Part shown: positions 8,949-17,565 of the stretch, piece after piece | How positions within the stretch are numbered: the first letter of the stretch is position 1 | How the letters are laid out: every line of letters starts with the position of its first letter | NCBI GenBank assembly: GCA_043758755.1 | Contig: JAYVMW010000049.1 | Coordinates: 62,001-126,000 of the forward strand | Direction of reading: 5' to 3' | DNA from: Solimicrobium sp043758755 | Lineage (GTDB): Bacteria > Pseudomonadota > Gammaproteobacteria > Burkholderiales > Burkholderiaceae_D | Length of the DNA: 64,000 nt | Translations under genes and position numbers: made by a program | Notes under the pieces: generated by a model | Seen by the model: only the letters and a program-made list of their open reading frames with translations | What the model was told of the DNA's origin: nothing | The model's database searches: none

Positions 8949-8979
8949 AAAAAAAGGCATCCGAAGATGCCCTTTTTGA
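8949..8979 (-). terminator. Rho-independent terminator of the parvulin gene
   Basis: On the minus strand a short stem GGGCATC/GATGCC is closed by a UUCG-type tetraloop (CTTCGG) and followed by seven T. It lies about 30 bases past the stop of the 9003-9785 gene. Confidence 0.85.
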
Positions 8980-9002
8980 CAACAGAACCAGGTATCTGGT
9001 TG

Positions 9003-9785
9003 TTATTTGATGACTGCCTTTTTACGCAGTTCTTCCTGGAAAGCCTGCAGTTTTTTCTGTTGCAGTCCGTCTACGATCTGACGTTTTACATCTTCCAGTG
9101 CGGGGATCTTGGCAGGACGGATGTCTTCCACTTTGATCACATGAAATCCATACTGTGACTGAACCGGAGTTTCAGTCATCTGACCTTTTTGCAGGCCCAC
9201 CATGGCATCAGAGAATGGCTTTACGAATGCGGCAGGTGTTGCCCAGTCCAGATCACCGCCATTATTGGCAGAGCCGGTATCCTTGGATTGTTTGGCCAGT
9301 TCTTCAAAACTTGCGCCGGCTTTCAGTTTGGCGATGACTGCCTTGGCTTCTTCGTCAGTGCCTAACAGAATATGGCGCACATGATATTCCTTGTCGCCAG
9401 CCTGTTGTTTGATACGGGCATATTCGGCAGCCACTTCTGCGTCGGAAACCGGATTCTTTTTAACGTAATCGGCGACCAGTGCACGGATCAGGATTGATTG
9501 ACGGGCCATGGCCAACTGTGATTTGACTTCTTCAGTTTTTGCCAGACCTGCCTTGTCGGCAGCCTGTACCAGAATTTCGCGGGTGATTAATTCTTCTTTT
9601 ACTTTCAGTCGCAGATCGGGAGAATCCTGAGGTGCATTCTGTTGCGATGTAATCTGTTTTACCATTTCATCAACGCGGGATGATGGGATTGCAGTGCCGT
9701 TTACGACTGCCACGTTTTGTGCCATGACAGGGGCAGTTGCCAGCGCTAATAATAAAAGCAACAAATGAGCAGGTTTGAAAGTCAT
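9003..9785 (-). CDS. Periplasmic parvulin-type peptidyl-prolyl isomerase
   Basis: 260 residues with a signal peptide (LLLLLLALATAPVMA, cleavage near AQN). An N-terminal SurA/PpiC-like helical domain (NVAVVNGTAIPSSRVDEMVKQ onward) precedes one parvulin domain at about 130-225, with the hallmarks YHVRHILLGTDEEA, FEELAKQSKDTGSANNGGDL and QSQYGFHVIKVEDIRP. It should act as a foldase/chaperone for periplasmic or outer-membrane proteins. A single parvulin domain and this length fit the PrsA/PpiC-like proteins common next to bolA and yciB in Burkholderiales, not the two-domain SurA. It ends at its own terminator; bolA lies 44 bases upstream. Confidence 0.88.
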   Translation of the reverse strand: MTFKPAHLLLLLLALATAPVMAQNVAVVNGTAIPSSRVDEMVKQITSQQNAPQDSPDLRLKVKEELITREILVQAADKAGLAKTEEVKSQLAMARQSILIRALVADYVKKNPVSDAEVAAEYARIKQQAGDKEYHVRHILLGTDEEAKAVIAKLKAGASFEELAKQSKDTGSANNGGDLDWATPAAFVKPFSDAMVGLQKGQMTETPVQSQYGFHVIKVEDIRPAKIPALEDVKRQIVDGLQQKKLQAFQEELRKKAVIK

Positions 9786-9829
9786 TATGAAATCCTAAAT
9801 TATGTTTATAAAAGCATTATGTAAAAAAA

Positions 9830-10111
9830 TTAAGGCCGATCTTTAATTTCCAAAGCAGTAATGGCCAATGCATGTATCTCAGTCTGCATTAAATCGCCAA
9901 CGGCATAATACACCAGTCGGTGCCGTTCGATAAGTTTTAGGCCATTAAATTTTTGTGAGGAAATTGTAACCGAATAATGCCCCGCGCCCGATGCAGCACC
10001 GGCATGACCGGCATGTCGGGCCGAGTCATCGGTGACTTCGCAGATCTGTGGATTCAGAATGGCCAGGCGCTGCCGGATTTGGGCCATGCGTTGTTCAGAT
10101 TGGGTACTCAA
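9830..10111 (-). CDS. bolA: BolA family protein
   Basis: 93 residues if read from TTG 10111. I chose this start because GGAAGA precedes it by 6 bases and the TTG overlaps the yciB stop as TTGA, a sign of translational coupling. The in-frame ATG at 10087 (MAQIRQRL) is the alternative. The BolA fold is clear: VTDDSARHAGHAG, then YSVTISSQKFNGLKLIERHRLVY and EIHALAITALEIKDRP. The invariant His in the last helix (HALAI) and the loop HAGHAG are candidate Fe-S or glutaredoxin contact residues. BolA proteins act with monothiol glutaredoxins in iron-sulphur trafficking and stress responses. Confidence 0.88.
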   Translation of the reverse strand: MSTQSEQRMAQIRQRLAILNPQICEVTDDSARHAGHAGAASGAGHYSVTISSQKFNGLKLIERHRLVYYAVGDLMQTEIHALAITALEIKDRP

Positions 10112-10743
10112 CTTGATTCTTCCGATGGTTTGCCAAAGCGTGACAAATAGATAAGTTGTACTAGCAGGAACACGAATACAATGCCCATGCTGCCCAGCTT
10201 GAAATTGACCCACACCGCGTTGCTAAAATTGAAAGCGACGAGCAGGTTCAAAAAGCCCATGCCGACATAGAACAGGATCCAGACCAGGTTCAGCCGGGTC
10301 CAGACCGTTTCAGGTATGTTCATTTCTTCTTCGAGCTGTTTCATGATGGAACGGGTGAGGTTCTTTTTCATGACCAGCTGGCTGAACAGCAGTGCGCCGG
10401 CCAGGCACCAGTACAGCATGGTTGGCTTCCATTTGATGAAATTTTCGTTATGAAAATAAATGGTCAGTCCGCCCAGGATGGTAATGATCAGAAATGAAGC
10501 CCACAGCATGCCGTCAATTTTTTTGCGACGGATGAGCAAGGTGCCGATCTGGGTTGCCGCGGCCGCCACCGTGACTGTGGTGGCAAGGATGATGGGCGCC
10601 TGCTGCAGCGTAATGGCGCCGCCGGAAATCAGGCTGCCAAAGTAAGTCTGCATGAAATTCAGTGCGGCAGCGGCATGTCCTTCTGCCCACTTGAACACTG
10701 CGTAAAACATAAAAACCGGGAACAGATCAAAAATAATTTTCAT
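10108..10743 (-). CDS. yciB: Inner-membrane septation protein A family (YciB)
   Basis: 211 residues, almost entirely hydrophobic with five or six membrane helices and the family start MKIIFDLFPVFMFYAVFKW. Other hallmarks are FGKPSEESS-type polar C-terminus, KWKPTMLYWCLAGALLFSQ and NLVWILFYVGMGFLNLLVAF. YciB/IspZ is an inner-membrane protein affecting cell envelope and division (intracellular septation in Shigella). It runs just upstream of bolA with a 4-base overlap and 21 bases after msrB, so it is part of a same-strand group. Confidence 0.92.
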   Translation of the reverse strand: MKIIFDLFPVFMFYAVFKWAEGHAAAALNFMQTYFGSLISGGAITLQQAPIILATTVTVAAAATQIGTLLIRRKKIDGMLWASFLIITILGGLTIYFHNENFIKWKPTMLYWCLAGALLFSQLVMKKNLTRSIMKQLEEEMNIPETVWTRLNLVWILFYVGMGFLNLLVAFNFSNAVWVNFKLGSMGIVFVFLLVQLIYLSRFGKPSEESS

Positions 10744-10764
10744 CGGGGATTTAACTGACTGATT

Positions 10765-11160
10765 TCAAGGAGTTGGATCAAAGCGCAGCGACGCTGAATT
10801 GATGCAGTAGCGCAGGCCGGTTGGTGCCGGACCATCTGGAAAAACGTGCCCCAGATGCGCGTCGCAGATATTACACACAATTTCAGTGCGTGTCATGCCA
10901 TGTGAACGATCGACAATTTCCCGGACATGGTCGGTATTGAGCGCTTTGAAATAACTGGGCCAGCCGCAACCCGAATCAAATTTGGCGTCCGAGGCAAACA
11001 GCGCTGTGTTGCAGCACACGCAGGTGTAGATGCCGTTTTGATGGTGATCCCAGAATTTGCCGGTAAAGGCCCGCTCGGTATCGGCTTTGCGGCTGACCTG
11101 AAATTCGGTCGGGCTCAATAGCGCGCGCCATTCGTCGTCGGATTTAATGACTTTGTTCAT
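10765..11160 (-). CDS. msrB: Peptide methionine (R)-S-oxide reductase
   Basis: 131 residues, the normal length of stand-alone MsrB. It reduces the R epimer of methionine sulphoxide in proteins using thioredoxin. The structural zinc site is complete: CxxC at Cys47/Cys50 and Cys96/Cys99 (CNICDAHLGHVFPDG). The catalytic cysteine is Cys119 in RYCINSASLRF, and Cys65 in FDSGCGWPSY is the likely resolving residue. AGGAA lies 7 bases before the ATG. It sits 14 bases after selO, a link seen elsewhere and reasonable because both concern oxidative stress. There is no signal peptide, so it is cytosolic. Confidence 0.96.
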   Translation of the reverse strand: MNKVIKSDDEWRALLSPTEFQVSRKADTERAFTGKFWDHHQNGIYTCVCCNTALFASDAKFDSGCGWPSYFKALNTDHVREIVDRSHGMTRTEIVCNICDAHLGHVFPDGPAPTGLRYCINSASLRFDPTP

Positions 11161-11174
11161 TTGAATATTCCTGG

Positions 11175-12632
11175 TTAAGAAGAGCAGCTGACTGAAAGTT
11201 CCCGTCCCCAGTCCGGAGGCAGGCTGGCATAGGATTCGTGTTCCGGTTGCTCGTCAAACGGACGGGCCAGAATTTGCGTTAATCGGGCAATTTCCGAAAA
11301 ATCCCCGCGCTGCGCAGCGTCAATGGCAATCTGAGCCAGATATTTGCGCAGGATATATTTGGGATTGGCCGCGCGCATGGCGCGCTGACGTTCGTCATCG
11401 GTACTGGTTTCAGTGATCAGGCGCGCGCGGTAACGGCGGATCCAGTCTTCGAATGCAGAACGATCCAGGCACAGGTCGCTGATCAGATAATCCATGCTGT
11501 CATCCTGTTTTCGGATATCGGCAAGACGGCGGAAAAACACCGTGAAATCGAGTCGGTTAATCTGCATCATGGTCAGCATGGACGCAATCAGATCGCGATC
11601 TTGCGCGCTCTCGGTTTGCAGGCCGAGTTTGGCATGCCACAGTTGTCCCAGTTTTGACTGGTATTCGGTTTTATAACACGACAGGGCGGTCATTGCGTCT
11701 TCAACGGTTCCAATCAACGGCAATAAGGCCTGCGCCAGCGCCTGGCAGTTCCACTCACCGATCTGCGGCTGGTTGGCGTAGGAATAGCGCCCCAGATCAT
11801 CACTGTGATTGCAGATATGGCCCGGATTGTAGGCTTCCATAAAACCGAAAGGGCCGTAGTCCAGCGTCAATCCCAAAATCGACATATTGTCGGTATTCAT
11901 GACCCCATGCATAAAACCGACCGTTTGCCATTGGGCCATCAGGTGGGCGGTACGTCGGGTAACTTCGGTGAGCATTGACGTGTAAGGATTTGCCTGGTCC
12001 GACAAGTAGGGGTAGTAGTTTGCAATGACAAAATCAGCGAGTTGTGTCAGCGACTCCAGGTCATTGCGGTAGTACCAGTGCTCAAATGAACCGAAGCGGA
12101 TAAAGCTGGGAGCGACTCGCGTTACCACCGCGGTGCTTTCCGGCATTTCGCGCATGATCATCTGGTTTGACCCGGTAATGCATAATGCCCGCGTGCTGGG
12201 TATGCCCAGACCGACCATGGCTTCCGAACACAGAAATTCCCGGATTGATGAGCGCAACACGGCCCGGCCATCGCCCATACGGGAAAAAGGAGTGAGACCG
12301 GCGCCTTTGAGCTGTATTTCATTGCCGGCCAGTTCACCCAGCAGCAGCGCGCGGCCGTCACCGAGCTGGCCAGCCCACTGGCCGAACTGATGGCCGGAAT
12401 AGACTGCTGCACGCGGGGTGCAACCTGCTGCCAGTACATTGCCGGTGAAAATCCGGGTGAATACTTCGCTCTGTGTTTGTTCAGCATGGATATTGCACAG
12501 CGCCATACTGGTCGGACTGAGGGCAATCAGATAGGGGTCAGGCAAAGGGGTTGGGTTCTGCTGGTGCGAAAACGCGGGTCCAAGTGAACCGAACCGGTCA
12601 GAAAAAATCATTGTTTCAAGCAGTGTAGGCAT
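11175..12632 (-). CDS. selO: Protein adenylyltransferase SelO (YdiU/UPF0061)
   Basis: 485 residues, typical for bacterial SelO. The family pseudokinase transfers AMP from ATP to Ser/Thr/Tyr of redox proteins. Visible motifs are AVYSGHQFGQWAGQLGDGRA near the N-terminus, ELQLKGAG-type EIQLKGAGLTPFSRMGDGRA, the catalytic-loop region HGVMNTDNMSILGL and the metal-binding DYGPFGFMEAYNP. The bacterial enzyme lacks selenocysteine; here the C-terminus is LSVSCSS, with a Cys where the human protein has Sec near its end. This sits immediately upstream of msrB in the same direction. Confidence 0.95.
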   Translation of the reverse strand: MPTLLETMIFSDRFGSLGPAFSHQQNPTPLPDPYLIALSPTSMALCNIHAEQTQSEVFTRIFTGNVLAAGCTPRAAVYSGHQFGQWAGQLGDGRALLLGELAGNEIQLKGAGLTPFSRMGDGRAVLRSSIREFLCSEAMVGLGIPSTRALCITGSNQMIMREMPESTAVVTRVAPSFIRFGSFEHWYYRNDLESLTQLADFVIANYYPYLSDQANPYTSMLTEVTRRTAHLMAQWQTVGFMHGVMNTDNMSILGLTLDYGPFGFMEAYNPGHICNHSDDLGRYSYANQPQIGEWNCQALAQALLPLIGTVEDAMTALSCYKTEYQSKLGQLWHAKLGLQTESAQDRDLIASMLTMMQINRLDFTVFFRRLADIRKQDDSMDYLISDLCLDRSAFEDWIRRYRARLITETSTDDERQRAMRAANPKYILRKYLAQIAIDAAQRGDFSEIARLTQILARPFDEQPEHESYASLPPDWGRELSVSCSS

Positions 12633-12702
12633 GTTGGGCGAGTTGGGCGTACTGGCATTGACGCCTGAAGTTCAATCAGGGGGCCATTATATGCACAAAA
12701 CA

Positions 12703-12738
12703 AAAAGGAAGGTTTCCCAAGCGGAGACCTTCCTTTTC
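12703..12738. terminator. Rho-independent terminator after cheA
   Basis: Arms AAAAGGAAGGT (12703-12713) and ACCTTCCTTTT (12727-12737) form a strong stem; on the minus strand it is followed by five T. It lies 20 bases past the cheA stop. On the plus strand the T-tract is also usable, but no plus-strand gene precedes it. Confidence 0.85.
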
Positions 12739-12756
12739 TTAATGGTGCAACCAATA

Positions 12757-14586
12757 TCAGGCCAGCACGGCACCCAGCGAATCACAACCCTGCAACAAAA
12801 AGCCCAGTCCGATTACCAGAACCAGCTCACCTTCAGCTGAGCGCGCCGTACCGGTAATGCCGGGGGTGCTGATGCAGGTCAGTGGCTTGATTACCAGATC
12901 TGAGGTGCCATCGACTGATTCCAGCGCCAGGATGTAAGGATTTTCTGCTGCGATGACGATCCCGACCCGCTCGGTACAAGGCTCATAGCCGAGAATGCTG
13001 GCCAGCGATTTGACCGGCAGCGGTATGCCCTGATCGCGCATGACTGCCGAACCACCGACGGTTTCATAAATTTCGGGCAACTCCACGACGCGCTGCACGA
13101 CTGCCATGGGCAACGCCAGTGAGGCACTGGAGGTTCTGACCAGCATGGTCGGAACGATAGACAGTTCAATCGGCAGGCGGATCAGGAAGGTAGTTCCGGT
13201 TCCCAGCCCGGACGAGATTTTGATGTCGCCCCGATGTTTTTCCACCGCGGTTTTGACCACGTCCATGCCCACGCCGCGCCCCGAAACACTGGAGGCGACT
13301 TCCTTGGTAGAGAAGCCCGGCAGGAACACCAGCTGATACGCTTCCTCATGACTGCGTGCATCGGACTCGCTGATCAAACCTTTGGCGATGGCTTTTTCAC
13401 GCAACTTGTTGGCATCCATGCCGCGACCGTCATCGGTCACTTCAATCATGACACTGCTGGCTTCCTGCCAAGCTTTCAAAGAAATGACCGACTTGGCCGG
13501 CTTCTTGGTTTTGGCGCGATCTTCCCGGGTTTCAATACCATGGTCGAGCGAGTTGCGCAGCATGTGTACCAGCGGATCATACAGACTGTCGACCACAACC
13601 CGATCCACTTCGGTTTCTGCACCTGAAATCTGCAGATCGACATCTTTTTCCAGATCCTTGGCCAGTTCTCTGACCAGACGCGGGAATTTCTGGAACAATC
13701 GACCGACCGGCTGCATCCGGGTGGCCAGCGAGGCACGCTGCAATTCGGTGGAGTAGCGCGACGCGCGTGACAGTGTTTCGGTCAATGCGGTCATCAATGC
13801 CGTGGCATTGTCATCAAATTTGAACTGTGAGAGTTTTTCCAGCAGCACGCCAGCCTGATTGGCTGCCTGAACCGATTCACCGGCCACTTCCAGCAGTACA
13901 TCCAGTTTGATAGCGTCGATGCGGATGCTTTCTTCTTTGGGTGGTGCAACGTGCTGTTTGACTTCGGCCGAGCTGACCTTGACCAACGGAGCGGTACTGG
14001 CTGCCTGCACGGGCGCAGAAGCGGCCACAGAAGCAGTGCCTGGTGCTGCAACGGTACCTGGCGGCACCACGGCGTTATACAGTGCATTCCAGTCGACCCG
14101 GTCTTCGTCGGGCGAACCGACCGTGGCAGCCGGTGCAGCCGCAGCAGGTGCCGTAACCGCCGGCGCAACCGTATTGGCGGTCGGATTCAGCTGTACGGTT
14201 TTTCCTTCGATGGCATTGGTCAGCACGACTTCGAGCGCGTGCGGCATGGTTGACAGCTGGTCCGGAGTGACACCGTTATGCAATGCCTTGAGCTGATCGG
14301 CAACGAACCCGCTGGCTTCCAGCGCGGCTTCAATTGCGGTCAGTGTCACCGGTGCCTTGCCGGTTCGTAATGCGTCAAACAGATTTTCAGTCAGGTGGCA
14401 GGCCGATACCATGGCCGTCAGGTTCATGAACCCGGCACCACCTTTGATGGTGTGAAATGATCTGAAAACAGCATTCAACGTTTGCATGTCATCAGGATTG
14501 CGCTCCAGCGAGAGCAAGTGTTCTTCCACATTCGTTGCGAGGTCCAGGGCCTCGACAACGAATTCTTTGAGCATGTCATCATCCAT
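12757..14586 (-). CDS. cheA: Chemotaxis histidine kinase CheA
   Basis: 609 residues. P1/HPt domain (1-110) with phospho-accepting His45 in FRSFHTIKGGAGFMNL. An Ala/Val/Pro/Thr-rich linker (about 125-220) stands where a P2 (CheY-docking) domain would be, and I see no clear P2. Dimerisation P3 is at about 225-290, the GHKL ATPase at about 290-465 (N box LRNSLDHGIE, VTDDGRGMD, SGRGVGMDVVKT) and a CheW-like P5 at about 470-609. It autophosphorylates and donates to CheY/CheB. It starts in a TAATG overlap with cheZ, so the two are coupled. No receptors, cheW or flagellar genes are present in the window. Confidence 0.93.
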   Translation of the reverse strand: MDDDMLKEFVVEALDLATNVEEHLLSLERNPDDMQTLNAVFRSFHTIKGGAGFMNLTAMVSACHLTENLFDALRTGKAPVTLTAIEAALEASGFVADQLKALHNGVTPDQLSTMPHALEVVLTNAIEGKTVQLNPTANTVAPAVTAPAAAAPAATVGSPDEDRVDWNALYNAVVPPGTVAAPGTASVAASAPVQAASTAPLVKVSSAEVKQHVAPPKEESIRIDAIKLDVLLEVAGESVQAANQAGVLLEKLSQFKFDDNATALMTALTETLSRASRYSTELQRASLATRMQPVGRLFQKFPRLVRELAKDLEKDVDLQISGAETEVDRVVVDSLYDPLVHMLRNSLDHGIETREDRAKTKKPAKSVISLKAWQEASSVMIEVTDDGRGMDANKLREKAIAKGLISESDARSHEEAYQLVFLPGFSTKEVASSVSGRGVGMDVVKTAVEKHRGDIKISSGLGTGTTFLIRLPIELSIVPTMLVRTSSASLALPMAVVQRVVELPEIYETVGGSAVMRDQGIPLPVKSLASILGYEPCTERVGIVIAAENPYILALESVDGTSDLVIKPLTCISTPGITGTARSAEGELVLVIGLGFLLQGCDSLGAVLA

Positions 14587-15302
14587 TAGAAACCCAAACT
14601 ATCAAGTAGATTATCTACGTCATCCTGTTCCATGGCATGGGCAGGCTGAGACGGGCCCGACATCAGTTCGACCGCTTTCTCTTTGGTAGAAGCCGGCGCA
14701 TTGTCGATCAGGATCTGCGCCAGTTCACGTTCCACGGCACTGGTGATGGCCACCACTTTTTTGATCAGCTGCCCGGTCAGATCCTGAAAATCCTGCGACA
14801 TCATGATGCTTAACAGTCGCGCTTTTTCTTCTTCGGTGGATGCGATCGTGTCCCTGGCAAAATTCTGTGAATCTTTGGACAGCACCTTAAAGGCGTCGAT
14901 GCTCATTTTTCCGGCGAACAGACTGGCCCAGCGGTCGTCGATGTCCTTGGCTTTTTTAGCCAGCTCGTCCTGAGCCGGCATGCCTTCGTCGGTGGCATTC
15001 AATACTTTATTGGCAGCCTGTTCGGTCAGCGTGGCAATGTGTTCCAGTCGGCCGTGCGCGTCGGTAATCTGGTGCGTTACATCGGCCAGTGATCTGTCGT
15101 AGCCCAGTTCACGCATTGAGTCATGCAATACCCGCACCACACCGCCGAGGCGTTCAAATATGGGTTTGTTGGTGGCCGGATCCACCAGTTCCGGGTCGTC
15201 CCTGGCAGCAACAGGCTGCCCATTGGCTGGTTGACTGACAGCTGCTGGCTGTGCGGCCACTGAGTCAAACAGCGCTTCCAGATCTTCTTCTGAGTCGCTC
15301 AT
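14586..15302 (-). CDS. cheZ: Protein phosphatase CheZ
   Basis: 238 residues. CheZ dephosphorylates phospho-CheY. The catalytic helix is recognisable as MMSQDFQDLTGQLIKKVV, with the Gln of QDLTGQ as the catalytic side chain. The C-terminal tail DDVDNLLDSLGF is the usual CheY-binding peptide. The central part is a long helical hairpin. The N-terminus is acidic and variable. It is the first gene of a cheZ-cheA pair; cheY, normally directly upstream in Pseudomonas and many betaproteobacteria, is missing here and replaced by an AT-rich gap. Confidence 0.93.
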   Translation of the reverse strand: MSDSEEDLEALFDSVAAQPAAVSQPANGQPVAARDDPELVDPATNKPIFERLGGVVRVLHDSMRELGYDRSLADVTHQITDAHGRLEHIATLTEQAANKVLNATDEGMPAQDELAKKAKDIDDRWASLFAGKMSIDAFKVLSKDSQNFARDTIASTEEEKARLLSIMMSQDFQDLTGQLIKKVVAITSAVERELAQILIDNAPASTKEKAVELMSGPSQPAHAMEQDDVDNLLDSLGF

Positions 15303-15481
15303 AGTCCGTTGATCTCCATGATGTGCGAAAGTTGCTAAAAAAAATTTCGTAACTATTAATTTAGTTCCATAAAATTAATAATTAAATGAGATTAATGTTG
15401 AGGATAAATCACAGTTATCAGCATATGTCATAGTTTGATAAAAACAACCATAAATTCATCAGAGAAATAAAAAAAGTGAAA
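15303..15481. other. AT-rich gap upstream of cheZ
   Basis: 179 bases, clearly richer in A/T than its surroundings, with many short A and T runs. It probably holds the cheZ-cheA promoter. I could not fit a sigma-28 flagellar promoter (TAAA and GCCGATAA) in it. No ORF of note. Confidence 0.4.
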
Positions 15482-15931
15482 CTACACCAGCATCAATTTC
15501 AAAAATGATTCTGGCGACATGATCTGGAACAGTCCGGACTGTGCCACTTTTTTTGCGCATTTCAACAGTGCTTTATCCTTTGTGATCAGGCACGCTACCT
15601 TGCCGTCACGGGCGTGTTCCATAAATTTCTGGTCGTCGGGGTCGGTACAGACTGGCAGCTTCATGTTAGTTGACGATAGCGGATTCGAACAGGTTATCAA
15701 TTCATCAAAGGCCTCGATAATGCCGGCCCGGTTCTGTTCATTGACGGGCAGATGTGTATATTGCAATACCGCCAGCCATTCATCCCGGCATGCCGTGCTG
15801 GTGATGGCACGCAGCGTGCCGTTTTGCAGGCCGGTCATTAACAGCGCCCAGCGTGCGTCGTGAAAGACAAACAAGTCCAGACATACGTTGGTGTCGAGGA
15901 CCAGAACGAGTGGGCCGGTTTCTGTGTGCAT
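15482..15931 (-). CDS. PIN-domain protein (COG1569-like putative ribonuclease)
   Basis: 149 residues from ATG 15931 (MHTETGPLVLVLDTN). An ATG at 15973 would add 14 residues; neither has a good ribosome site. The PIN fold is shown by its ordered acidic residues: Asp in LVLDTNVCLD, Glu in CRDEWLAVL, Asp-Asp in CTDPDDQKFMEHA and Asp in LITKDKALL. PIN proteins of this type are metal-dependent ribonucleases, often toxins. No antitoxin-like small gene is adjacent, so it may be a stand-alone enzyme. The start is close to holB on the opposite strand. Confidence 0.75.
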   Translation of the reverse strand: MHTETGPLVLVLDTNVCLDLFVFHDARWALLMTGLQNGTLRAITSTACRDEWLAVLQYTHLPVNEQNRAGIIEAFDELITCSNPLSSTNMKLPVCTDPDDQKFMEHARDGKVACLITKDKALLKCAKKVAQSGLFQIMSPESFLKLMLV

Positions 15932-16064
15932 ACAAGTGTTTTCGTTAAATTGGTTCAAGGTTTTGAACCACATTATCGCTGAACCATCCCGGTTTTATGG
16001 TGAATCGTTTGGTTTATGCGTGGTCGCATGCAGTAAAATGCTGCTTTTGAACAAATTCGCATCC

Positions 16065-17105
16065 ATGAATTCCAACCTCTATCCATGGCAACAGTCCGCC
16101 TGGGTGCAAATCCGGCAATTGCATCCACGCTGGCCGCACGCCATTTTGCTGCACGGTCCGCAGGGGATAGGTAAAACAGTGTTTGCCGAATGGCTGGCGC
16201 AGTCGTTGCTGTGTGAAGCCCCGCAACAGGATGGTCAGGCCTGCGGCAGTTGTGATTCATGCGGATGGTTCAGCCAGTACAGTCATCCGGATTATCGGCG
16301 CCTGCGCCCTGAAATTCTGGAATCGGAATTATCTGAAGCCGAAGGTGAGGAAGTCGCCAGCGGCAAGTCGGCAGCAAAATCCAGCCGGGCGCCGTCCAAA
16401 GAAATCGTCATTAATCAGGTGCGCGCCCTGTCGGAATTTCTGAATATTTCCACCCACCGGGCCGGCATGCGCACGGTCGTCATTTATCCTGCTGAAGCGA
16501 TGAATGTGGCTGCATCGAATGCCTTGCTGAAATCGCTGGAGGAGCCTGGACCGAATACCGTTTTTATCCTGGTCACAAACAGCATGGATGCCTTGCTGCC
16601 GACCATGATTTCGCGCTGCCACCAGTTTGCTCTGCCGATGCCGGATACCGAGCAGGCTATGGCATGGCTGGCCCTGCAAAATATCAAAAAACCGGAACAG
16701 TTTCTGGCTGAACAGGGCGGCTCACCGCTTGCCGCGGCCGAAGCGTCTGAGTCCGAAAGCGTTGTGCTGCAGGAGGAATTTCTGCAGCAACTACAACGTC
16801 CTGATCTTGCCGGGGCGCTGAAATTGGCAGACAAATTACAGAAAACGGCGATTTCTTTGTTACTTTCCTGGATGCAGCGCTGGTTATATGACGTTTTTTC
16901 CTTTAAATTAACCGGGAAAATCCGTTATTATCCTCGCTACCAAAAAGAAATTAAACAGGTCGCCGCGGATATGTCGATGCCGGCAATGCTTAAATTGCTG
17001 GATACGAATACGCAAAGACGCGCGGTGGCTGATCACCCGCTCGCGCCAAAATTGCTGATTGAAGAGATGTTGCTGGAGTACATAGAGTTGTCCCAGAAGC
17101 GTTAA
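16065..17105 (+). CDS. holB: DNA polymerase III delta' subunit
   Basis: 346 residues from ATG 16065 (MNSNLYPWQQSAW), the usual family start; the frame is open back to 15888 but that overlaps the PIN gene and lacks family similarity. It is a clamp-loader AAA+ protein: GPQGIGKTVFAEWLAQSLLC, a zinc-binding Cys cluster (CGSCDSCGWF), the NALLKSLEEPGPNTVFILVT sensor region and SRCHQFALP. It loads the beta clamp together with delta and tau/gamma. Upstream tmk, the usual neighbour, is not here. pilZ follows 67 bases downstream, a classical pairing. Confidence 0.93.
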   Translation: MNSNLYPWQQSAWVQIRQLHPRWPHAILLHGPQGIGKTVFAEWLAQSLLCEAPQQDGQACGSCDSCGWFSQYSHPDYRRLRPEILESELSEAEGEEVASGKSAAKSSRAPSKEIVINQVRALSEFLNISTHRAGMRTVVIYPAEAMNVAASNALLKSLEEPGPNTVFILVTNSMDALLPTMISRCHQFALPMPDTEQAMAWLALQNIKKPEQFLAEQGGSPLAAAEASESESVVLQEEFLQQLQRPDLAGALKLADKLQKTAISLLLSWMQRWLYDVFSFKLTGKIRYYPRYQKEIKQVAADMSMPAMLKLLDTNTQRRAVADHPLAPKLLIEEMLLEYIELSQKR

Positions 17106-17172
17106 TAAACTATAACGAATCAATGACGAATCAATGATCAATTCGGCACTGAAGGTATTTTGAAAGTTAAAC

Positions 17173-17553
17173 ATGGCTGATATTCCCGAAGCTCCAACTG
17201 CCTCCCTTTCTGCCGTGCGTCCTTCGGTGCTTTCATTGGTAATCAAAGAAAAGGCAGCACTTTATTCGGCCTATATGCCGTTTCTGAAAAATGGCGGCAT
17301 ATTTGTACCAACCAATAAAAATTACAATCTTGGCGATGAAATTTATCTGATCCTGACTTTGCTGGATGATTCCAATAAATACCCGATCGCCGGCAAGGTA
17401 GCCTGGGTTACGCCGTCAACTGCCGGCAACAACAAGTCGCAGGGCATAGGCGTGCATTTTCCGTCTGATGACAGCGGCGTGCGCATCCGCGGCCGTATTG
17501 AAGAACTGCTGGGCTCGGCATTACGCTCGACCCGTATCACCCACACCCTGTAA
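17173..17553 (+). CDS. pilZ: PilZ-domain protein (type IV pilus assembly PilZ)
   Basis: 126 residues. It matches the short PilZ of type IV pilus biogenesis, not a cyclic-di-GMP receptor fused to other domains: RPSVLSLVIKEKAALYSAYM, NGGIFVPTNKNYNLGDEIYL, GKVAWVTPSTAGNNKSQGIGVHF. The N-terminal RxxxR motif that canonical c-di-GMP binders need is not evident, as in PilZ itself. It lies downstream of holB, its conserved partner in Pseudomonas and betaproteobacteria. tatD, often next in line, is replaced here by a GNAT gene. Confidence 0.88.
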   Translation: MADIPEAPTASLSAVRPSVLSLVIKEKAALYSAYMPFLKNGGIFVPTNKNYNLGDEIYLILTLLDDSNKYPIAGKVAWVTPSTAGNNKSQGIGVHFPSDDSGVRIRGRIEELLGSALRSTRITHTL

Positions 17554-17565
17554 TCAGTAGAGACT

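Noticed and set aside
15888..16064. Long N-terminal extension of HolB
   Set aside because: Antisense to the PIN gene and not similar to delta' N-termini, which begin near MNSNLYPWQQ.
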